A stretch of 64,000 nt of DNA from Apiosordaria backusii. Its lineage: Eukaryota; Ascomycota; Sordariomycetes; Sordariales; Lasiosphaeriaceae. Below are positions 1 through 10,900 of this stretch, piece after piece. The stretch is from NCBI GenBank assembly GCA_030549205.1, contig JAUKTV010000006.1:2126501-2190500 (forward strand), given 5' to 3'. Position 1 is the stretch's first letter, and each line of letters begins with the position of its first letter. The position numbers were made by a program, and so were the translations under genes. The notes below the pieces were generated by a model. It was not told where the DNA came from, searched no databases, and saw only the letters and a list, made by a program, of their open reading frames with translations.

Positions 1-1572
1 GCGTTGGACGATCTGCCGAGTGATGAAAAGAGACGACAGGCGTACTTGACAAGGGCCAAGGAAGTTTACTCTTCTGGTTACAAAAAGGTAGGAATCACAC
101 AAAAGCATTTTACCAACACCACGCTGACACTGTGCTCCAGTTTAAAGACAGCGTCTTTCGAATCATCACGTCTAACAAGTTTGACGTCATCATCGTTCCT
201 CCAAAATACCTCAATGAACTCAAGAGCCTTCCCGACGACACGGTCAGCTTTGACGGCGCCATTGAGCAAACCATGCACGCAAAGTACACCAAACTGGAAG
301 TTGGCCACAAGCTCATCCCCCACATCGTCAAGAGCAACCTGACGCCCTCGCTGGTCCGGCTGAACCCAACCATTGCCGAGGAGGTCCAAGAATCTTTCCG
401 CCGGGAGATGCCCGAATGTGACGACTGGACCCCCATCAACATCAACTACAAGCTTCTTCGCGTGGTCGCCATGGTGTCGGGTCGCGTTTTTATCGGCCCT
501 GAGCTGAGCCGTTCAGAGGAATATGTCGATGCAGCTATCAACTACACGCTTGACCTCATGCACGCTCGCCGGGCTGTCGACACCATGCGCCCGTGGCTTC
601 GCCCCTTTCTCGCCAACCGTCTTCCCGAGGTCAGAAAGTTAAACGAGCGCCTTGCCCAAGCCGATGCCTTTATCCGGCCCATCGTTGCCGATCGCAGAAA
701 GCTTAAAAAGGGGGAGGCACCCGATGATATGTTGCAGTGGATGCTTGATGGTCAGTCTGAGAGGTTTGGTGGCGAATACAAGACCGAAACCCTTGCCAGA
801 TTGCAGTTGGGCATCAGCTTTGCTGCGATTCACACTACCACCATGACCACAACCAACGTGTAAGTTCTTTTGCTCTCCAGGGGAGTCGTTTGCTGATCCC
901 AAGACTATAGCTTCTACAACCTGGCCGCGTACCCGGAGTATGTCTCTGTGCTTCGCGAGGAAATCCGAGACGTCCTGGCACAACACAACAACACGTTCAC
1001 CTCGGCTGCTCTTCAGGCCATGAAGAAGGTTGACTCCTTCATCAAGGAAACTATGCGTCTCGATCCCGCCGGCTTCTCCTCGTTCCAGCGCCGAGTAAAC
1101 AAGCCCTTTACGCTGTCCAACGGCCAGGTGATCCCCGCCAACGTCATGATCGAGGTGCCAGCGCACGCTCTCGCTCAGGATCCAGAGGTATTTGAAAACC
1201 CCAGCCAATTCGACCCGTGGCGGTTCTACAACATCCGACAAAAGGCCAGGGAGCAGGGTGCGGTGGAAGAGGCGGCTCAGAACCAGTTTGTCAGCGTTAA
1301 TCCGTTGGTCTTGACGTTTGGGTACGGAAGGCATGCGTGCCCGGGCAGGTTCTTTGCGGCAAATGAAATCAAGATGATTATCGCCAACACCATTCTGATG
1401 TACGATATGCGCTTGATGGACGGCCACGAGAAACGGTACCCCAATATCGAGTTTGGTGTTACGGTGAGTGCATGTCATCATTTCCGCATACAAAACAGCC
1501 ATAACTGACCTCCCATAGTCTATTCCCGACCCAACAAAGGAGTTGCTATTCAGGCGAGTCCAAATCGCCTAA
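1..1572 (+). CDS. Cytochrome P450 monooxygenase, 5'-truncated by window edge
   Basis: This is the C-terminal part of a microsomal-type fungal P450; the start and membrane anchor lie outside the window. Exons are 1-87, 141-859, 911-1463 and 1519-1572, and all junctions keep frame. The heme-binding loop FGYGRHACPGRFF is complete and supplies the axial cysteine. The I-helix reads AAIHTTTMTTTN, where a His sits at the usual acidic position, as is common in fungal ent-kaurene-oxidase-like and CYP68/CYP503-type enzymes. The PERF-type region reads QFDPWRFYN. The substrate is unknown. This group often oxidises terpenoid or polyketide scaffolds, so a biosynthetic role is plausible, but the next backbone gene in view is the PKS 26 kb away. 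Family assignment is firm; subfamily is inferred from motif style. Confidence 0.9.
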
Positions 1573-2487
1573 ACTCCCACGGTATAATGTGCCCGATCGT
1601 ATGCAAATGGACAACACAAACGGCTAGGCGAGTGTCCGTGATGATTTTTGCAGTTAAACGAGCAAAGCACGATGAACTGGCAAAAGCGAAGGAATCTGGA
1701 AATCTGTCCTCTGCGACATGATCAAGAATAGGTGTACAGGAATCGGGGCAGAATATTCACGGCCATGGTGCATATCGAAGCCCAGACTACTGTTTAGGTA
1801 GACAAGCTACCCCACTCACATGCAGGATAATACTGTGATAGCCAGTTCGAGTTCATTTGAGAATTGAATTAGAAGTTCGGAGCACCTTCGGCACTCTCTG
1901 CTTTCCGTAAAGAGAACCTGGATAAATGCAGGCTTCGCGGGGAGAAACATTTTTTGCACTGCCCAGGTGTGTACATCGTGCCAGTGTACGATCTCAGTCA
2001 CATCCACTTTGATAGAACAACTCTGGCTGACTACTATTACCGCTGGCTCACAATGCAGTCACCAGGAAGGTAGGTACATGATTTGATAAGTCTGAATGGG
2101 TGTTGCGGGTTACCTAGTTGTGAACAGATGCTGGAGATTTACTCCACAAGTTTGACCTATCCACGCCTCGGATATTACCTTAGGTAGGTACAGTACAACA
2201 AGGGTGTATGCTGGTTGGCCTGAAAAGCACAACCTGACAATAATACACAGTTCACGTTCAGCATTTGGGAATACCTATCAAGGTAAATACGACTAAAGCC
2301 GAGTTCTTAAGGTTTATTCTTTCGGGCATACACCGGGCCTTGTGCACCATTCTTCCCGTCCCAAATACCGTAGTTTGTTTGGAAACCCCTTTTTAGCCCC
2401 CAACAAACATCACCGCGTTTCCTTCCCCGAACGCAAGTTCTCGCAATCTACAGCTGGTATGGCGTCCTGCCCATCCAGGACGACGCC
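1573..2487. other. Intergenic stretch, no gene seen
   Basis: Lies between the P450 stop and the doubtful ORF that follows. It contains several short GGTAGGTA/GGTACA-type segments like those found in other intergenic regions of this window. No conserved coding or RNA signal was recognised. Confidence 0.5.
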
Positions 2488-2976
2488 ATGCTCTTTGAAC
2501 GCAAGTCTATCCGCGTCCCGACGCCGGTTAATGCCGAAGTGGGAGATGAACACACTTTTATTGCCTATAACCGCTTCTCTCGCCCCATCTTCGATGATTC
2601 CGAGCTGCCAACCTTCGACCGCGCCGTTTCGATGGGGCGAAGGTCAATGAGCCGACGGTCAATAAGCCGCATCTCTTTGAGCCGGGCACCTACAATCAGC
2701 AGGCAACCAACCATCAGCAGAGTGCCCAGTCCAAACCGTGATCGGGATGAAAAGGACGATCCTGCTGACTTACCTGGTACATCCAGTCTTTCGAGTTCAG
2801 TGGACAAGGCGCCCGAGGTCGAGATTCCATTAACCCCTGCTCCAGGATATGGGCAAACAACGGCGCCGCCGGGGACAGGGCGTCCAACGTCCAACGACTA
2901 TAAAATTAGCGATATAGATACCATGGGCCGTTTCTTGTGTTACCAGACTGTAAATAGTGTCTGGACGATGATTTAG
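2488..2976 (+). CDS. Doubtful hypothetical ORF, Ser/Arg-rich
   Basis: An open frame of 162 codons, not recognised as any family. The N-terminal third is mixed (FERKSIRVPTPVNAEVGDEH). The middle is a Ser/Arg repeat (SMSRRSISRISLSRAPTISR) that may be a phosphorylated low-complexity tail, followed by a Pro/Thr-rich segment. The frame stays open upstream of the ATG for about 80 nt with a plausible peptide (YSWYGVLPIQDDA). It could therefore be the last exon of a longer gene, or the remnant of one. No signal peptide or membrane segment is visible. Only weakly supported as a real gene. Confidence 0.3.
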   Translation: MLFERKSIRVPTPVNAEVGDEHTFIAYNRFSRPIFDDSELPTFDRAVSMGRRSMSRRSISRISLSRAPTISRQPTISRVPSPNRDRDEKDDPADLPGTSSLSSSVDKAPEVEIPLTPAPGYGQTTAPPGTGRPTSNDYKISDIDTMGRFLCYQTVNSVWTMI

Positions 2977-3858
2977 ACGCAAGATGTGTATATACCACCT
3001 AATCTACTGCGGCAAGCCTCCAGGAATAATTTAGTCTCGATGCCAGCTCATGTTATCACTTCTCGTACTGTTCGAATTGGTTAAAAGCATTATATTACAG
3101 ATCAGCGGATAATAAACTTCTTCCATGATCTTTGTTATGGGAAGTCTTATTGCATTACCGCAAAAGTACCAGTGCGATGTAGAGCGAAAAGAGTTGCGAT
3201 GGTGCGGATGAATTAGTGATACAGTGGTCAATTAGTATGAACTAAGAGGTCAAGAAAAGGTGTGGAAAAAGGTGATGAATTGGAATTGAATCTGTCAAAC
3301 AGGGCTCCTGAAGTACGTAGGATGCGTGACTGGGCCAATAGTGGGGCACAGTCAGATAAGAGATAAGAGATAAGATAAGGACTTGTGAATGCCCCTCACC
3401 CAACCACTTCAGGTACCAGGTATCAATTAGGTAGATAACTTGAAGTTTGCCAACACTGTTAAAAACGGATTTTTGGGATAGTTTCTCATCTATTAATGGC
3501 CAGGAACTACGTTGCTGATATAGGTTATCGCAAGCGTCGCTAACGGTGCTCGCTCTGTCTCGCATCCTTCCTCCTGTCTATCCCATCAACATCCCACAAC
3601 ATCCCCTTCAACTACCTAGTCGTACAAGATTCACCACAAAGACCAAAAGATCCACCACGTTCTCTCTTCGTGTATCCTCCAGAATCAGACCATGAACGAG
3701 CGGTTAGAGTTTGTCATCGAATTCCACCAAGCCATGAAGCTCAAATCGAAAATGAAAACATAAGGATTCCCAGAAGCCAAAAATTAACATCCCTCAACAT
3801 CATCCCAAAGCCCAAAAATAAAAGATCATGCCCTCTTTCGCATCAAAAAGCCGAACCC
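2977..3858. other. Intergenic stretch with a dense GATA cluster
   Basis: Holds four AGATAA elements within 25 bp (3354-3378), then a CT/CA-rich stretch (about 3550-3690) that looks like a fungal 5' leader. This leads to an ATG at 3692 opening only a 23-codon ORF ending at 3763. No longer gene follows, so this may be a decayed promoter or an uncalled short transcript. Confidence 0.4.
3354..3378 (+). promoter_or_regulatory. Cluster of four AGATAA (GATA-factor) sites
   Basis: AGATAA occurs at 3354, 3361, 3368 and 3373, the last two sharing a base. Closely spaced HGATAR sites are typical targets of fungal GATA factors such as AreA/NIT2. No confidently called gene starts just downstream on this strand, so the target is unclear. 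Confidence 0.4.
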
Positions 3859-4128
3859 TTAAGCCCTGAGCTTGGCCTTGGCAGTACCGGCGGCGGCGGC
3901 AGTGCTGCTGGTCTGGAGGCCAGGAATGTTGACCTGGCGCTTCACCTTGGCCTTGGCGTTGGAGTCGGAGCCAGCGGCGGCTGTGGCGGTAGCCGAGGCG
4001 GCGGCCGAGACGACAGTGACGCCGGAAGGCAGAGTGACACCGCTGGGGATGGTGACACCGGAGGGAAGGGAGATGGTGACGGCCGAGACGGCGGTGAAGA
4101 TGGCGGTCATGGCGACAATGAACTTCAT
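3859..4128 (-). CDS. Small secreted protein with PSGVT repeats
   Basis: Single-exon gene for 89 residues. The first ATG giving a good signal peptide (MKFIVAMTAIFTAVSA) is at 4128; the frame is open further upstream, but that extension is basic and lies in the leader. The mature part opens with three tandem PSGVT units (LPSGVT, IPSGVT, LPSGVT). An Ala/Ser/Thr-rich stretch follows, then a basic segment AKAKVKR that looks like a Kex2 (KR) site, then a short tail. There are no cysteines. It may be a processed secreted peptide precursor or a small wall or effector-like protein; no family is recognised. A TATATA box at 4348-4353 and a long A-rich leader (poly-T on the plus strand, 4202-4229) fit this start. 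Confidence 0.65.
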   Translation of the reverse strand: MKFIVAMTAIFTAVSAVTISLPSGVTIPSGVTLPSGVTVVSAAASATATAAAGSDSNAKAKVKRQVNIPGLQTSSTAAAAGTAKAKLRA

Positions 4129-4903
4129 TTTGACGGTTGGGTGGGTGATAAAACGATTGGGTGGTGTTTTTGGTTGGATAAAAAACGAGGGGGGTATGTG
4201 GTTTTTTTTTTTTTTCTTTTTTTTTTTTAATACATAAACCTTTTTCAAAGCGAGTGTGGGTGAGATTAGTGTAAAGGGGTAATTAGTGATGTGTGAATGC
4301 TGGGTGATGAGAAAGGAAACGATGTTGAGCGTTGGATGAGGGGGAGTTATATAGATGATTCTTCTCTTTAGCCATCCAGCACTTGGCCTCTTTCCGTCGG
4401 CCATTGTGTGCGTTCCATGGCTGGAAACGCACTACCATTCGGAGACCCGAGCATGAAAGATTGGCTCTCGACCTGCCGCGCGGCTTCTACGTGTAGCTCA
4501 ACACAAGTCGCCGAACGCTGCTGTGCTAATGACATTAAACTCACACGCCGACTTGGATAGCCGGTTCGCCCTACCGACGACCGCATGACTTGATACAGCT
4601 AGCCCTGCATGGTCCGGTTCCAAGGAGGCGGGGCAACCACACGGCCACCACCGGTTCTATACGCTAGAGGCAAATCGCAGTTCAAGCACCGGATCTTGTG
4701 TCTCGCCAGTCTCATGGTCCAAACCACCGACAGGCTCGTTCTATCGTGGCAATGGGCCCCGTTTTCGGTCTTTCCAGCCCCTGAGTGCAAGACACACTTG
4801 TGATCACATGCCAAAGTCAAAACAATCGGGATATCCATTGCAGAAGTCTCATGAGTGAGACCAACACTAAAGATAAAAATGGAAAACGCTAGGTATTACA
4901 TGA
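4129..4903. other. 5' region of the PSGVT-repeat gene and spacer to P450
   Basis: Contains a near-uninterrupted poly-T run (4202-4229, poly-A in the sense of the leftward gene) and a TATATA box at 4348-4353. The remainder to 4903 shows no convincing gene. Confidence 0.5.
4348..4353 (-). promoter_or_regulatory. TATA box of the small secreted protein gene
   Basis: TATATA lies about 220 bp upstream of the ATG at 4128, leaving room for a roughly 190-nt leader that includes the A-rich tract. The assignment is by position and motif only. Confidence 0.4.
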
Positions 4904-6304
4904 TTATGCCCCCCTCGGCTTGGCCGTTACATAAAAGTCGATTGGTCTGATATTGAACCAGCCATCCTGCTTCAACACATATTGCTCATCCACAGCCTGA
5001 AAGTCAACCTCCTTGATCAACTTGGCCGTCACCACCACCAAAAACTCCCAGGCCCAGTGCTTGCCGATGCACGCCCTCTTGCCATTGCCAAACCACTTCT
5101 TGACGCCGGCCGGCAGCTTCGTAAAGTTATCGCCCACCATTCTCTCAGGTTTGAATTTGTGTGGCTCCTCGAACACGGCCGGATCTCTGTTCACACCGGC
5201 AAGAACAATAATCATGGGCTGGTTGTGTGCGATATGGTACTTGCCGCCCTGAAGCAAGATGGGCGACTTATCCCCGTTCTTGGCGGGAATCGGCTCGATG
5301 TTGAAGCCCGGAGCTGCGCAGCTCAGTCTCAGCGTCTCCCTCACAATGCCCTGAATGTACTCCAACTGGGAGACATGTTCTTGCTTCAGCGCGCCGTCTT
5401 TCCCAACAATGCGGTCCAACTCCTCCCTTGCCTTGACCACCACCTCTGGGTTCTGTAACAAGAACAGAATCGTTGCCGTGATCGAGCAAGGGGCGGTCGA
5501 ACTGCCAATTGGCATCGTGACAACCTCATCAATCACCTGGCTCTCGGTCAACTTGTTGCCAGTCTGGGGATCGGTAGCGTTCATCAATGCCCAAAGTAGA
5601 TCCTTGCGCCCAGTCGAGTGCTCGGTCCGGTATTGGACGATCTCTGCTGCGAAGGTTCTCATTGTTTTGGTTGCCTTCTTCCACTTGCCGTTGTACAGCA
5701 GCCAGTTGAGCAATTTTGGCCTGTTGGGCCGCCTCATCGCTTCTGAAGTAGCGTCCTCCATGGCCTGGATCATGGGGTGCTCCTCCCCTTCCTTCATGTC
5801 GATCGCACCCAGCTTCTTCCCAAACAGCGTCAAGGCCGTCGCCTCCAGGTTCAGGTTGTTGAGATCTTTGAGCGGCTGGAACTTGACTCCAGGCTCAAGT
5901 TTCTTGGTCCACTTGGCGATCAGCTCGTCGGTGCACAGTAAGAGCTCGTCAAAGTGCGCAGCCACCGAGTCGGGGCTGAGATGAGGGGCGATGATGCGGT
6001 GATGGATGCCCCATGATTCTTCGTGGTCGTACGCGGTGAACAATGAATCGTGAACGGCATAGCGGATCTCGACGACGGGACCCCCGACAAATTTGCGGAA
6101 TCTTGTCTCGTCGCAGATTTCCTCTGCCAGGGCTGCGCTGGCAACAAAGACGATCTCATGGCCCAGCACTCTGATCTTGAAAATCTCGCCGTACTTCTCA
6201 GCCAAAGTGCGCAGAGACCACCATGTGTTGCTTGGGTCGACGTCCAAGATGTTTCCAAGAAGGGGAAGGCCTGGAGGGCCAGGAATTGTGACTGGTGATG
6301 ACAT
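4904..6304 (-). CDS. Cytochrome P450, soluble CYP505/CYP102-like heme domain without reductase
   Basis: Intronless gene for 466 residues. It begins directly with the proline hinge (IPGPPGLPLLGN) and has no membrane anchor, as in the heme domains of P450foxy/CYP505 and CYP102. The ExxR motif is E323-T-L-R326, the PERF-like segment is FKPERM, and the heme loop FGNGKRACIG has its cysteine at 412. Length ends where CYP505 proteins would continue into a fused reductase; no reductase sequence lies downstream, so it must use a separate CPR. The I-helix reads IGSSTAPC (266-273) instead of the usual A-G-x-E-T-T: the acidic residue is Ser269 while Thr270 is kept, so oxygen activation may be unusual. 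CYP540 is a possible family. Substrate unknown. Confidence 0.88.
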   Translation of the reverse strand: MSSPVTIPGPPGLPLLGNILDVDPSNTWWSLRTLAEKYGEIFKIRVLGHEIVFVASAALAEEICDETRFRKFVGGPVVEIRYAVHDSLFTAYDHEESWGIHHRIIAPHLSPDSVAAHFDELLLCTDELIAKWTKKLEPGVKFQPLKDLNNLNLEATALTLFGKKLGAIDMKEGEEHPMIQAMEDATSEAMRRPNRPKLLNWLLYNGKWKKATKTMRTFAAEIVQYRTEHSTGRKDLLWALMNATDPQTGNKLTESQVIDEVVTMPIGSSTAPCSITATILFLLQNPEVVVKAREELDRIVGKDGALKQEHVSQLEYIQGIVRETLRLSCAAPGFNIEPIPAKNGDKSPILLQGGKYHIAHNQPMIIVLAGVNRDPAVFEEPHKFKPERMVGDNFTKLPAGVKKWFGNGKRACIGKHWAWEFLVVVTAKLIKEVDFQAVDEQYVLKQDGWFNIRPIDFYVTAKPRGA

Positions 6305-7913
6305 GATGTATGGGAGGTATTATTATGCTGCAAATATTTCGACGGAATTGATGCCTGGGATTGGGAATGAGCGTGAAGGGGGGGGAAGCTCGGCTTCTTA
6401 AACGCAGAGGAATTGAATTTTGCGTCATGTTGGTCAAGGGAAAAGACGTGGCTGGCAGGGTGAGACAACATCTCTCGAGTCCCACCATGGGCACCGTCAG
6501 CCATTCCGGTCATGGGGGATTATTGGTGTTCGACTAAGAGAGTCCAATGAAATTGGCTGTGTGGTGCAAGCCATGTGGATGCTGTGACTCTTGGGTGCGC
6601 CATTCAGCGAGAAGGGAGCTGAGACATGCATGGGAATCTAGCCCGCTTTTGTGTAGTGTAGAGCGGATGTCTCGAGAGGCGGGTCATGATCGGCGCACAT
6701 CCGACCAATTGATGGCTTATCATTTGTCAATCTCGGGGCGGTAATCGCGGGATCACAGAGACGATCTACAAAGCTTATTGCGACCTTGGAGTAGTGTAGG
6801 GACTGCGTGTGTTGTCAATCAGCAATCATTTATCAGCCAAGGTTTTTTCTCCGGGTGATGCGAGCTGAAAAGCCAAATCGGTATGGTCATTGTCAAAAAG
6901 GTGCTACCAGGCAATGTTGTACCTTTTTCACCTCATGTTGGTGATATTTTCAATGGTGAAACATTTCCAAGGTATGTAATCCAATCTTGTGCAACATGGA
7001 ACTTGACTACCTAGGTGCCATAGTGGCAGCAAACTCGTACTGGAGTTCATCTCATTTCATTTCCGCCCCGCTTTGGCGAGCGGATTCACTGTGATAGATT
7101 TCGCCTAAGGAAAAAGATAATGTCCAGCCTCGCCTATGCGCACGTCACCCAACCAAGACGCACAGGCCACTCCCTCACGCCATGGCAGAACCTTGAGGCG
7201 GTGAGAGGTCTCGGACTTTTTTTTTCTTTTCTTTTCTGGTGATAATGGAATGCCGGGCCCAACCGTGTGATCCGGGAGTGCCGGCGGTACCAACCCCAAC
7301 AAGACCAAGAAGACCAAGGACGTTTACTTCAAGCCAACCCATAGTTCCAACACGTAATTACAAAAGCCCTGTTTAGGCCTACTATGAGTTACATTTCCCA
7401 TGCGTCAAAATAAAAGGGCGGGTGGCTGAATTTACAGCCGTATGAACAGGGTGCAGGGGCAAGAGGAAGGGATCATGCCAAGAGCAATGACGGTTAAGCA
7501 AGTGACAAGGGGCAAAGTTTAAAGGTCGCCAGTAGCAACATAGGTGGACAACATAAGGTATCAAGACCATATTAGATGACCGCCACATGATGGGCAGGAC
7601 GACACGCTAAACACTCCACCAAAGTGAATTGAAGCAACTTCACGTCAGAAGATGCGCTCATGATGTAGGTAACTTGACGCATCGAATACTGCAAATGTTA
7701 GTCGGGTATAGACTGAGAGTATATAGGCTGCTTAGCCCCTAAATCTCTGAACCCCTGAACCCCTGACACGAATGTCAACAAAGCCATTCGGCAAAAAGAA
7801 ATGTCTTTTATATATGCGTGATAATATACATCAACCCTCCCTTAAAAAGAACTAACATAACACCAAAAAGACCGGTGACACACTCTCCATAAACCCCAGG
7901 CCCTGACTTACAT
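6305..7913. other. Intergenic stretch, no gene seen
   Basis: Contains the promoter of the leftward P450 and the 3' region of the large chitinase-subtilase gene. A short CT tract (about 7217-7238) is the only low-complexity feature. No ORF shows family features. Confidence 0.5.
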
Positions 7914-10900
7914 TCAACACTCCCCACCCTGCCCTCTATAAACAGTAGCTATGCACATGAATCCAGACCCGTTACAGGGATCCCACACCCCCTCAAAGGC
8001 CTGGGGCTTCGTCTCAATCTCATACACCTTGTCGTTCGCCTTGCTGTAAAACGAAAAGTGCTTCATCTTCCAACTGTCCACCCTGTTGCCATTTCCACAG
8101 TCGTATTTGCCCCGTACGCCCCAACACTGTTCCACACTGCCGGCGAACATGCCACAGTCAGCTTCCAGCTTGCACACGGACTTGCCGTTCAGCGTCACCT
8201 CTGCTTTGTACTCGATCCCCCGAAAATTGGCGCCCGTCAATACTTCGGTCATCCTGATCTTGATGCACGGGTCGGGAATGTTAGGTTTGGGCGTCTCACA
8301 CTTGGCGCATCGCGCAGTAACGTCACACAAGAGGTGATCTTGGCGGGGTTGCAACATGACATTGTTGGCGGGCGAGACGGCCGCTTCCGGGACCACGACT
8401 GCCGGAGCAACAACGGCAACGTTCGCGACCGGGCGCGGCCGGCGCGGCGGCTTGACAGCGGCTCGCCTCTCGTGTGTCTCCTCCAATTCCTGAGAAGGTG
8501 AAGGCGGAGTCGGTGCCTCGGTCACAGCAGGAAGAACCGCCGTCGGCTCAAGCACCCCGCGGGCCTGGTTGCCGGTACATTCGACGTCGGCGGTCACCTG
8601 GGCACAAACATCGCCGTCCTTGGGACATTTCGTTGCGATGATATACCTGAAGACCGGCGTCACAGATGGAGTGATGGCGCACACTGTCGTGGTGGTGCAG
8701 GCCTGCTTGTCGCCACTGCCGGCGCACCACGCCGACGTGGTCGTGAACCAGTCACCAGTGCAATCCAGTGATGTCGGTCCCGGAAGAGGAGGCAGGACTT
8801 CAGGGCCGCAGACCGAACTCTCGGGGCAAGCGGTAGCGACGCACACTGTCGCTATGCCGAATGTCTGACCTTGGCGGTCGCCATGGCATGTTCTGGTGGT
8901 GGTGGACGAAATGCAATTCGTGGGCATCGGGTCGCCACCACCGGGTGCCGGTGTGATGGTTGGCAGCCGTGTGGGCTCGGTGAAGTGCAAAGGCTGGCCT
9001 GTCCGGTCGGGCCGGCACCAAAAGTCGGTGCAGAGAGTGCCACAGCCCGATGTGCACGTCGGGGACGGCGTGCCTGTGTTGTACGTGAAGGTCTTGGACG
9101 GCCCGAGCTGGTCTTGTCCGCCAACATCTCCACCATCTCCGCCGCCGCCGCCGTTCCCTGGACCGGGGTTACCCCCACCATTCCCCGGGTTTCCGGGCAA
9201 GTAAGGGCAGGAGCCACTTGTCTGACGTTTGCGGGCAGGGGCACCGTCCGAGTCGGACCACAAGCAGCCCCTGAAATCGCCGGGCGGACAGTGTTCACCC
9301 GGGTTGAAAATGCATTCCACATTGTCGTCCCACTGACCATTCCACACAACATTCACCACCTTGCCATAGTATCCGCCGCTCTCATCTTCAAATGGCCCAG
9401 GGTGAGCAGCACCATCTTCAGTCCAGACCACCCGAGACATGTGGCTTAGCAACAACTTGACGTTGGAGGGGTTGTTGAGGAGCAGCCTCTTCGGCTCCAA
9501 CCTCCTTTCCATTGCGCGCAAGTATGCTACCAGCCCCGCCACCTGGGGCGCCGCGAATGACGTCCCGTCCTCTACAGTTAGGCCATTAATACCACCCCAG
9601 ACGGCCAAACCTGTCGTTGAGACTATCACTCCTTCACCGGGCGCAAAGAGGGGAGAAACCTCCTGATATTCATCTTCGTCCTCGTCATACCAAGGCGCTG
9701 GCCAGTTTGAAAACAGGGCGACTCGACTGAGCTGAGTGGATGCACCGACGAGAATAAGATTCGGGACATCTTCCGCTGTCTGTGGCCAGGAATGATCAGG
9801 AATTCTAGGTTTGAAGAATGGGTCGTTTTGATCCAGAGTGTTGCCTGTTGCAGCGACGAGGACGACACCGAGGTTGTCCAGTTGTTGCAACAGCAGACTG
9901 AGCATCTTTCGAATCGGCGCGTCAGTCTCATCCTGGTTGGTCTTCACCCCCCACGACATGTTGATGACGGATTTGGTGCCACGATTTTTACTCTGAATGT
10001 CCTTCAAAGCCTCGACAAGGGCCTCAGTGTACATCCAGGTCATCCCCTTGGTCTTCAGAGGCGGTCCCCTCACGTCTTCAGGGTCTACCGTTCCGGGAAA
10101 CCCGGAACCAGGTATTTCCGTACCAACAACGGTGAGGAGCCCCAGAGGGCACACGCCATTATGTTCTCCAGCGACAATGGATGCTACATTTGTGGCGTGC
10201 TCCGGATCAACTTCCACGTGTCCTTCCCAGTTGCCATATATCTTACGGGGCAACGTTTCCACGTTCATATTAGTGCGCAAGTGTCTAAAATGCGAGTGTT
10301 GTCTATCAAAGGCATTCTCAATGATGTAGACGAACTGATCCTCACATTCCGACGCATGTCGCTGGTACAGAAAACCATGTCTGTTACCGTAATAATCTGG
10401 TTTGATGAAGGGAAGGGGACCGTCAACATCAAGAAAGTCGAGTTCGGGGGGTATGCCGAGGTGAGCCAGACCATAGTTGGGGCCGTAATCCGCCGTTCTC
10501 TTGACAAGCTTCTGCTTTTGCCGACGGCGCTGTACGTTGGCAGCCGATTCGAGCGTGGTGTTGGTCTGAACAAGGCTTTTGACAATATGCCGCTTACGCC
10601 CTGGTGGTGTCGTGGGTGGCGTGGACGGGGGTGGGGGCGGGGGTATGCGATATGCTTGACCAGCAAGCTACAAGATGATTCAGAGAGGTTAGATATGACC
10701 ACATTACGTAGGTACTTTGGCTGACAAGAGGTGAAAATAAAACTTACTCCAAACTGTCCCCTGAGTCTCTTGGCGTAGCCCTCCTTGACGTTTTTCAAGT
10801 AAAAGAAGGCGACAAAAGTGGGAGTTGCAGACGAAATAATCGTGTAATCTTCAAGATTCTTTCCACCCTCGTGATTTTCGGTCTTGGCCAAGTTGAGCTC

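Noticed and set aside
639..1502. 287-codon minus-strand ORF
   Set aside because: Antisense shadow of the P450 exons; no family features.
3357..3379. GATAA repeats as a simple microsatellite
   Set aside because: The unit spacing is irregular (7, 7, 5 bp) and each unit is a full AGATAA, so a factor-binding cluster is the better description.
3670..4230. 186-codon plus-strand Gly-rich ORF
   Set aside because: Antisense to the small secreted protein; its Gly-rich tract is the complement of Ala/Ser/Thr codons in the signal-peptide gene.
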